Shown: in pieces, positions 55,424-64,000 of the stretch
Position numbering within the stretch: the stretch's first letter is position 1
How the letters are laid out: each line of letters opens with the position of its first letter
From: Sipunculus nudus
Taxonomy: Eukaryota; Annelida; Sipuncula; Golfingiida; Sipunculidae
DNA length: 64,000 nt
Assembly (NCBI GenBank): GCA_026874595.1
Contig: CM049317.1
Location: 44,912,401-44,976,400 of the forward strand
Direction: 5' to 3'
Made by a program: the position numbers and the translations under genes
The notes under the pieces: generated by a model
The model's database searches: none
What the model was told of the DNA's origin: nothing
The model's input: the letters and a program-made list of their open reading frames with translations, nothing else

Positions 55424-55940
55424 AGCTACGATTCCTTTTACGCGGTTGCGGCAGCGGTATAGTCGCGGTTGCGGATATAGTCGAACATATGACATTATGA
55501 AAGACTGATTCGCAGAACTTATTTGACCCGTCATCTGACAAAATTTTTGTCGGATGATGTAGCGACCGATCCGACAAAAACTTTTAAATGGATGAGGTCG
55601 GATGAGGAATCCCACTGAAGTGTATATGTCACATAAGAGTTTCTCCAAAATTATAACGTGTTTATAAGTATATGCCACGAGGAAAACTTGTTTGGCCTGA
55701 AAGCATCGATATAAATTATTGTGAATATGAGAAACATTTATCCGTCATTCACTAGTGAGTGGTCTGCCCAATACATGTAACTGTTTCGATTCAAGCGGCT
55801 GGTTTTACTGCCACTTTCACAATTCAGGATAATATTATTTCACATATACAAACATCGTTTTTATCCGCGACCGCACAAAAGGAATCAGCCTTGCCGCAAC
55901 AGCAAACTGCGGCCACAACCGCGTAAAAGGAATCGTAGCT
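55424..55940. mobile_element. PIF/Harbinger-type MITE, 517 bp
   Basis: The left tip AGCTACGATTCCTTTTACGC is inverted at the right tip GCGTAAAAGGAATCGTAGCT, and the match continues through CGGTTG. TAA flanks both sides (55421-55423, 55941-55943), a TWA duplication. The interior repeats GCGGTTGCGG and CCGCGACCGC motifs next to both ends. It is non-coding. Confidence 0.85.
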
Positions 55941-57180
55941 TAACTGTGTCCTTTTTCGGAACACGAGTCGAGTCTTACAAAAGACAAGGGCATATAATTC
56001 GTCTATAACAGATCCAAAGAGTGGAGAGGATACTGAAGTAAAGGGATGATACTAGGATTGCAACTGTTCACCAGTGGACTGATACATTGCAATACACAGT
56101 GAAACACTGTATCAATATTGTCAGAAGTTCCTGTATCGATACATGATGACGATACAATGACAACACATGCCTTGACATCAGACAAGCCATCTCCCGTATA
56201 AAAAATGTCAGAGGCCAAATGGATACATGGGAATACTGACTAGAAATCAGTTAATCGGCATCTGATTGGCTAACCACTGCATGATCAAACCAATTTGTAT
56301 TGTACTGTGTTGTAAGAAAAGTATCGCAATATATACCCTGCTCTCAGGAAATGTATCATTACAGGTCCAATTACTCAGGGTTACTCATGGAAAGTGCAAC
56401 CAAGTGCGTCAAGGAAAACTAAAATTTACATTTTCTACTTTCCTCATCTTATACAGAGAATATTTGAGAAATGTACATATGGTGACAATCAAATATTTTT
56501 TTTATTCTTGAAGCAGAGTGAGGACTGAGTTTGAATCAGACAGAGTAGAGGTCACAACAAAACTGAAACTGTCATTGTATTAAGAATCGCTAGCAATATC
56601 TGAAACAGTAACAAGTGAGTCGGATAACCATGGAACAATGACACCAGGCCTTGCACAAAAATCTTCAAATAAGTAGTTCTACTGGAAGGCAACAGGGGGC
56701 GCCAGCTACTGCATGACACAAACTCAAGCTATTTCATGTTTCTCTATCTTATGATCTAAGATTCTAACCTAATGTGATTCAGTCTACAAACAATGATAAA
56801 GGCGACATATCAATTGGAAAAGCTAGCTGTGCATAGAAAATTGTCAAGGGAAGATTTTTTTTTTCTTGAAAATTAAACCAACAGCTGACCAGAAATGGGA
56901 ATGTGCACCATGCTATTCTAACAAGAGAACCAGGTGTTTACCCCTAGCAAAACAGACTAACAAACAACATGCTGGGTGTGAGAGACCCACTTGAAAGTCT
57001 CTCTTACTGATACTGTTAGGTAATACATCACAGATGGGGGGGGGGGGGTCAAAAACGTAAGCAATCTCCTACTTGACTGCTACAGTCTCTTGCTTTAACA
57101 GAAAGAGAAAGAGACTGTCAGTGTGATGTGTGGGAAATTTGCCAGTCACACACACATATATATAAATCCATTGTATAAAT

Positions 57181-57181
<1 letters not shown>

Positions 57182-57244
<63 letters not shown>
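57182..57244. repeat. (TA)n microsatellite
   Basis: About 62 bp of pure TA. Confidence 0.97.
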
Positions 57245-57248
<4 letters not shown>

Positions 57249-60200
57249 TATATAACACTGACAAAATCCCGTAAAATCACGGTTGGACATCCTTTGCAGA
57301 GCTACATGTAGCTTTTTTTTTTATCTATTTCACTACAAATACATAAAATCTGTAGACCACTAGTACTGAACAATATTTTCACAACAAACTGCCATTCCAT
57401 AACATAAGTGTACATCTGAATGACTTCTCAGTTACCTGTTCCACATGAATATGGCAGCAATTACACCTGTAATTCAGTGCAGACCCTGTCTTCAAGTCAC
57501 ACACTCAAGTAATCTAAATGAAGGTCATGATAGGTCAATTTATTTTATTAAAGGTATATCATTATGCAAATATGTTCTTGACCTTGCAAACAAACAACCA
57601 AATGCCTCTGAGATGCAAATCATATAAGAAACAATGGCAGTCCATTCCTATGGTAACACATATTTTAGATTACATGATGATGAACATAAAGATCAGTCTC
57701 TACTGACCTTTAAACCCAGGTGGTCTTATGCAAGCCCAGACTCATTTCTGAGTCAGTTTCTGGTACAGCTCTACCTAAAACTTGCACCACTCATTAATAT
57801 CAATGAGGTAAAGTTTGCATGCATCTTATCAACTGATTTACAGTGTTTGACCATTTATCAATTTCACAGGCACTTGACTGGGCACCATCCAATGTTCTTA
57901 AACAAAACTGCACCAGTGAAGCTTTTAAATCATCTGATATTGAATGTCTACTTGTTCTAGGGGCCATCCAACACTACTAATATTTTGATACCCTATGCTT
58001 TGTGGTATATAAACACTGGTGGTTTGCCCGGCAATTTCATTAATTCCCTGAATATATACAATCCTATAAATGGTTAGTTTGAGCCCTGACTGGACATTAA
58101 TCAGGTGACATGATCTCTGCTAGGTTCTACAAAGCCCTGACACAGGGCCAGCTGACAGTATGTACCACCAATATGGTGATCTTCTGGTAACTTAGCCTGT
58201 TTTACCATTAATTCAGCAACACTGCGTTTAAAAGTCAGTGCATGTACATTTCATATATCCTTATGATTAAGAAACATATCTTCGTAAATCATTTGCTTTA
58301 TAACTGATTTTCTACTTTTTATTAGAAATGTTCACTTTTTATTTAAAAAATAACCATGTTCATGTGTTGTCACATCCCACTTCAATGTACATCACTTAAA
58401 TCACCTCTATTAACTAACACTTGGCCATAAGTTTCTAACATTTAATGTTTATCTATAGTTTCTTCTTTTGCCATACATGTAAGCTTACAATGAAATTTTT
58501 TCACATGGCCTTGACCTTAAGGGAACTGTGGATAAAAGATGTCACACATTTATCTAGCACTACCTGAAAAATATCTCTCCTGTCCTGTCTCCATAACGGT
58601 TATGATTTCTATGTGAAACCATTATCCAAAAACTGTATTATTTCAAACTCTTGCACTGCTTGTACCAGCGCCCGCCAAAAGGTTTGGCCATTTTGAAACT
58701 GATGCATCATTGGACAATAAACAAGCTGCCCGATTGGTCCAGACAGTCTTTGATTTCTGCATACAAAGAATTTTCTTGACACACTTTCCCTTACATCTAG
58801 ACAATGATGATACTTGTCATGTAAGCCACAATCTGGCTAATGCAGGAAACATGTTGTTATTTTTGAGGTCTGAAGGTCCTATGCTTTTTCTTTTCATTTC
58901 ACAGAGTATGATGCTATACATGCCTGGCAGACAGTGATTTTCATGTATTATACAACCCCACAATTTCACAACCTTCAGAGGAGCAAAAGGACATTATTCA
59001 TCCAAGCTGACATTTTAAAGCAAATTGCTTACATGTGGTCCCATCTAATAAAATTTCATCACTTTTCAATTTTTAAAAGATTTCTTAAAAACCTGTGGAC
59101 TTTCTTTTTTTTTTTACCCATTTCTATATCCAGGCAATAAATATTAAGACAGAAACACTGATGATCATTATTTAACACTTGCTTTTGTTTCAAAACAAGC
59201 AGTAACATCATTTTATTTTACAAGCTTATTTCTATATGGTGACACAGTTTTAAAGCACTGTAAAGACTGCCATGTTTAGTTGTTATCTTTCTTCATGACC
59301 AAATGTGAATACAGATTTCAAGTATACTGTCAAGTATACTGTCAAGAGATATTAAATAACAATTTTCATTTAACTTTCTGAACATGTCTCCTATTTTCAT
59401 TGAAAAAAAAAAAAACTATTGCACAGTTCAATTACCATTATTTTTTCAAGATTTTCCAACCATTTTAATCTACACTGTCACGAGCTTCACCCTATTTCTC
59501 ATGCTTTGTCCCAGCACTATTTCAATGCCGGGGAAGGTATTTAATTACTTTGGCCTCTGGAAATACTATTTTCAACATGATATCCAGCACAATCAAAATA
59601 ATCATACAGACTAAACAATGTAGCCAGCAATTAAACACCAATAAAAGGCAAATGATTTTAACACTATTTTGCCGGGGCTGTCTGACTGAACCTATAATTA
59701 TGCCATGCCAAAGATTCACCTTGGCACATCTTTATTCAGCAAAAATATTTCTGCATTTTATTGCGATTAACTTCTGTTGTAACGTTAACACTCTGTCTCT
59801 AAATGCCTGTGTACATGTGATGTGGTATTTACATATGATAGGACTGGATATGTTTGACTGATCTGACATGAAATCTTACATGAAACTTTCATTTAATGTT
59901 CTGGTGATTTATTTCTAAAAGACTAGCAGGTTGGCACCTAACTTAATACACACTATTTTTGGACAAGAAATTGAAGTATGAATGAAGTATTGATCTCTTC
60001 CAGCTCAACTTCCCAATGTCATTCCCTTTTTTATTATAATTATAAAAATTGCATTTATATATTTCAATTTAACACTTTTACTTTTATTTGAATATGAATG
60101 TGTATTAGTGTGTGTGTGTATGTATTCTTTTCTGATATAATCTGAGACCTTGTGTGATACAGTGACAATGTTCAGATATCACTGGAAGATGATCAGTTAA

Positions 60201-60502
60201 GTTATACAATCATTTCTTGTCATGTCTGTTAAGTTTATGGAGGGACTGGGTATTACATGTATTTCTGATGATATGTGGACTGGGCACGACGATTCAGCTG
60301 GCGGGAATGACGGAGGGAGGGGTTTTTGTTTCACATTTGGCTACCATGCAGCACATATAAAGAGCTACCTTGGTCAACATGTTCCACAGGTCATAACAAC
60401 ACTCATCTAGTCGTGGTCTTAGCGGAAAAAAGGGTGAAAAATATCTTAATATATACTCTCCTTAGCTACCAGGATAAATTTGGCTAGAAAAACACTTCAG
60501 CC

Positions 60503-60795
60503 TCAACTACTAGGTTCACTGCTGGCCAGTTGGTATTGTCTAGATGGGTACTGTAGCTGATAATTTGCATTTTTTATGCTAGTTAACGCTTTATGTGCTG
60601 CTTCCCCGGATTCAAAGCGTGCCACGACTGTACAGTCGGACAGCAGAAAGTCCTCAACCTCTGTACATTTGCTTTGTTCATCGAACACAAACTGGACTGA
60701 TGCTCCAAGCTGGATCAGATCTGCGAGGAGGCTGTCAACTTGTCCCTTCTTTGCCTCTGTTGGGAGGTTAGTAACCTCCAAAAAGCATCCAGGTG
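60503..60795 (-). CDS. Terminal exon: RRM-like domain and stop
   Basis: Acceptor TTCATTGTAG before CACCTGG. The first two bases complete an Ala codon with the G of the previous exon, giving APGCFLEVTNLP. 96 further codons end in SSEPSS and TGA. Confidence 0.85.
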
Positions 60796-63725
60796 CTACA
60801 ATGAACAGAAATTACAGATAGATTATACCCTTATGCAAACTCAAAGACCTATCAAGGATTATTTTTGCATATTTTAAGGAGCTCAATCACACAGTGTTGA
60901 ATCATCCTGTTTACATAATACCTGTTCTCCAGTTTTTAATACAAGGCATCACTGTGCCAGCACCATTAACCATAAAAGCTGAAGATGTTTAAGAAATTTA
61001 CTCTCTCTATAAAATAGATTTTTTACTGACATAAATAGCAGAAAGATTAAGAAGGTTGGTCTACTTAAAAATTCTGAGACTTTTTAACGGAAATGTGCTT
61101 TACGTTAAGAACTGTCAAGACTCTGAAATTTTCATTTTAAATTAGGATTTTCAGAGTTAAGAGGATCAAGTATGCACACCATTCCTAAAGAAAAGATAAC
61201 ATATAGATCCAATCATCAAATTTTGACAAATGTCTTTCTTTAAGAATAATTCAACAGCTGGTATTTGTCACTGTTTCTTCCTTGTAGGGTAAAAGAAGGT
61301 ACAGTGACCAACCTATGGGTGTGGTTATAGTATCACTACTGTCTCCGCTGTCAGCAGAGTTATGGGGTGAAGCACTGCTAGTGTCTGTCCCACGACTCAG
61401 ACGGCGCTGTTTATTCATCTTCAACTGCCCATTTGCAACAGGAACCCTGTCAGAGTAAAAACAAATGAATTAAATATAAGGAATAACCTCAAAATTCTGT
61501 AATGAATATAAAATTGTCACAGTGAAAATAAATAAAAATATCTAGCACCATGTTCAAAAGTTAGAATGGATATAAAACTTGTTCAGATAACAAAGTACAG
61601 ATATGAAAACATAAAGAACTTTGCAAGAACTGAAGAATAAAAATAAAATCAATAAGAACTGTCTATGTAAAATAAAACCTCTAGTAAAAATTAACTCAAT
61701 AATAATTAATCAATCCTACATTAAATTAAATATCAAAAGTGACTTTTGATCAATTTTTTTTCAACAACAAATTCTACCTCAGTTAAATGAAGATCAGTTT
61801 CAGAAAACTAAAGTATTGTTCTGACCTTGGTCTTGTTACCATGGGAATGATTGGTGGCCGTGGAAACTGCTGTATTGGTTGCCCCACCAATCGCACTTCT
61901 TAAACAAGAAAGCAGAAGATCAATGTATGTCAGGTGTTTCACTTTAAACTCTCAAGAATTCTTCAACGAGGGACTTGTAGTCAGAGCAAAAACATTTTAA
62001 AATGGTTAAATAAAGTTTCAATTGGTGTTTAATAGGCAATGATACTCAGCTGCATGGCTTAGCTTATCAAATGGTCCAGTCCAAAACTCCCTGTATTAGA
62101 GTTTTTTCCACCCAATAAATTAAAAGATACCCTGATGCAGGATGGCAAAACACAGAGGGAAGGGGCTGATAAAAATGATGGATACAGCTCAGCATGACGG
62201 CGAACATCATGGCTGGACATATGTGCCTTCAGGTTCAGAAATGTTTGTCAACAAGCTGGATCTTACATTTACCATTACATGACAGACAAATACACATACA
62301 GGAAAATATAAACAAGAGTTAGATATCTCACACATGAACATATGATTTATTGCATAACATGGAGTCTTGTTTCTTCTGGTATTATATCAGGTAAATTAAG
62401 TATTTTCTAGCGACTGCATAACATCTGAACCTAAGAGGTGTCTGCTGTTGTCAGATCTGTGCAAATTTCAGCTCTACTGTGATACAACATGATAATGAAT
62501 AAGCTCTCATGAACTTTCTTCCAAGAAGAAATTAAATGAACAGACCATAAGCTATTAAATATGACTTAGTTGAAGGTTTTACTGCAATAAACAAGGGACC
62601 ATCGGTCACTGTGCTCAGCTGAAGTTGACCTTGAAGGTAAAAATCAAAAATAATATCAAATGGAGATAAAGTATAAGAGGAAGAGGTTACATGGCCATGT
62701 TGGTTTATATGGTTGGTTTGTACTGATGAGCAAGAAATTGTTGCAAATATTATTTTGTGACCTGACCATGTGTTTCCTAATGTTGAAACTGAAGCATGTG
62801 AGTAGTTTGTTAACAAATGATCTGTACAATTACCATGATCATTAGTTGGCTTTTTGATTAACTGTTGACATTTCAGTAGTTTACAAATTTGTTCAATTCA
62901 ATCTATTTTTTGTATAATATATATTTTTAAATATATGTATTTTTTTATGAAATGTATACAGTTGAAATATAACTAATTAACAACATACATACAGGGCAAA
63001 CAAAGCCTGATCTCCAATTCTGCTGAGGCAGGAAAATAATGAACAAATGTTTGTATTAGATCATTTTTTTATCACATCATTTTTTATTATAAGTTTATAT
63101 TTCTATACATTTCCAATATAACATATATATCTGAATATAAAAGTTGATTCATAATTCTCAACTGCATCATCATAAATCTCAATCTTGTACAGATATCACC
63201 ACATCATGCATACAAATGTTTATTTATTTTTTACCACAAAAATATATCTTTTAAATCTGCAAATCAATAAATATCTAAAAATAATACTTGATTTAGATTT
63301 CACAATTTTAAATGCGTCTTTATTTATCCATAGTGTGCTTCATATTTTACAAATTTAAGCATACTGATGGGTTTAATTATATTTATTAAAATCATTTAAA
63401 AGAAAACTGATTTCTTTAAAAATGCTACATTACATTATCACAACATGGCATCTTCTGGATTACACCTTGAATCACTTTTTCAAGGAAAGTTTTGTATATT
63501 GGAGTGGAAACAGCATTACAATTAAGGAGATACAGTGAAAACAATAACAATTACTGCATAACACTTGGTAGGTTTGGTTTACAGGGGGGGGGGAGATTGG
63601 GGTTGTGATATGAGAATAACTGTACACCTGTCACAGCAGGGGATCTCCCCCAGTGACTGTAACAAATCAGAAACCCTGGCATAGCTGACTTCCAGTGACC
63701 TGGAGTGGGACCCTGCATCTGTAAT
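60503..63725 (-). CDS. Unnamed protein with C-terminal RRM-like domain, 3' exons, partial
   Basis: Three exons join cleanly: 61898-61826, 61446-61313 and 60795-60503 (ends with TGA). A fourth candidate lies at 63725-63628. All introns are GT-AG and phases agree (2, 1). The joined product has a basic, proline-rich segment (VRLVGQPIQQFPRPP), then a Ser/Asp-rich linker (RRLSRGTDTSSASPHNSADS). A final ~80-residue domain begins FLEVTNLPTEAKKGQVDSLL and continues with CTVVARFESGEAAHKAL. The beta-helix-beta pattern and the VARF near-match to RNP1 suggest an RNA-recognition motif. I do not recognise the family, and the N-terminal exons lie beyond the right edge. RNA binding is an inference. Confidence 0.75.
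61313..61446 (-). CDS. Internal exon: basic and Ser-rich linker
   Basis: 134 nt with acceptor TTACTCTGACAG and donor GTTGGT. Encodes VPVANGQLKMNKQRRLSR, then GTDTSSASPHNSADSGDSSD and TITTPI. The stretch is low complexity, and serine-rich segments like this are often phosphorylated. Confidence 0.85.
61826..61898 (-). CDS. Internal exon: proline-rich segment
   Basis: 73 nt, acceptor GTTTAAG, donor GTCAGA. Encodes VRLVGQPIQQFPRPPIIP, then MVTRP. The exon is short; support comes from phase agreement on both sides. Confidence 0.75.
61900..63627. other. Intron of the RRM-like gene
   Basis: AT-rich, with no other exon or repeat that I could support. A short G run lies at 63584-63592. Confidence 0.5.
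63628..63725 (-). CDS. Candidate upstream exon of the same gene
   Basis: Acceptor TTTGATTACAG, donor GTGTAC. Only one frame is open with the phase needed by the next exon, giving MQGPTPGHWKSAMPGF. An alternative acceptor ends it at 63718. Coding support is weak, since the segment matches nothing that I know. Confidence 0.35.
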
Positions 63726-64000
63726 CTGTAATCAAAGCAAATGACTACAATCCAGCCTCAAGAAAAAAATCAATAACTAGCTTAATTTTCAAGCTTTTAT
63801 TTTCAAATTTCAGATTTAAACAAATTAAATACTTATGTTTACATGCTGTGAAAATTAAATCAATGGTACTTACAGGAAAAAAACTTGCCATGGTCAAATT
63901 TGGGCAAAATTTAAGGTACTGATTTTATTTTTATGCTAATAACTTAAAAAATTTACAAAATTCAGATCTAATTTTGGGTAAACAATTGAATCTTAATTAA

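Larger units (their letters stand above)
53001..60502 (-). other. Possible long 3'UTR or downstream region of the RRM-like gene
   Basis: 7.5 kb below the stop codon without any plausible coding exon. A minus-strand AATAAA (TTTATT at 53018-53023) lies at the far end. Apart from the entries listed separately it holds only AT-rich sequence and a poly-G near 57037. The UTR reading is an inference from the lack of coding features. Confidence 0.3.

Noticed and set aside
57634-57960. 108-codon plus frame
   Set aside because: No homology, and in AT-rich sequence opposite a probable minus-strand UTR.

Overview
This is a gene-poor, AT-rich, repeat-dense piece of an animal nuclear genome. The genes are split by long GT-AG introns. 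There are about ten (TA)n microsatellites, and remnants of non-LTR, BEL/Pao, hAT and PIF/Harbinger-like transposons. The repeat content (diverged ~160 bp tandem arrays, 'TGGTGGCGCCACC' modules, foldback elements, a 'cctccgcaaggac' repeat) looks to me like a mollusc, most likely a bivalve. That is an inference from pattern; another lophotrochozoan is possible.

Layout. (1) 3871-18379, minus strand: the first four coding exons of a cytosolic aldehyde dehydrogenase (ALDH1 type). Exon sizes are 48, 105, 141 and 130 nt, phases agree throughout, and a TATA box lies upstream. The catalytic exons lie beyond the left edge. Its introns hold tandem duplications and a ~160 bp repeat array. (2) 18.5-33.5 kb: intergenic repeats, including a 455 bp hAT-type MITE with target-site duplication, a broken LINE, and foldback elements built from short palindromic modules and set inside (TA)n tracts. 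(3) 33547-39795, plus strand: a complete two-exon SDHAF3 gene (129 aa, succinate dehydrogenase assembly). Its single intron holds an hAT-type element, a PIF/Harbinger-type element and a ~690 bp-offset duplication. The first exon sits between ~300 bp inverted repeats. (4) 40.7-52.4 kb: a graveyard of nested mobile elements: tandem arrays, hAT ends, a LINE reverse-transcriptase fragment, a frameshifted BEL/Pao integrase, the 3' half of an hAT transposase, and a frameshifted MADF-domain remnant. (5) 53.0-63.7 kb, minus strand: the 3' exons of a gene whose C-terminus looks like an RNA-recognition-motif domain. I could not name it. The 7.5 kb below its stop codon may be a long 3'UTR; it holds a 64 bp dimeric satellite and a TAA-flanked MITE.

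The genes are unrelated housekeeping loci, not a cluster: ALDH and SDHAF3 are divergently arranged 15 kb apart. No operon, CRISPR array or complete autonomous transposon is present. The most unusual structures are the two foldback elements at 26.8-27.8 and 29.5-30.7 kb. Their arms are tiled with short near-palindromic motifs and both are embedded in (TA)n.
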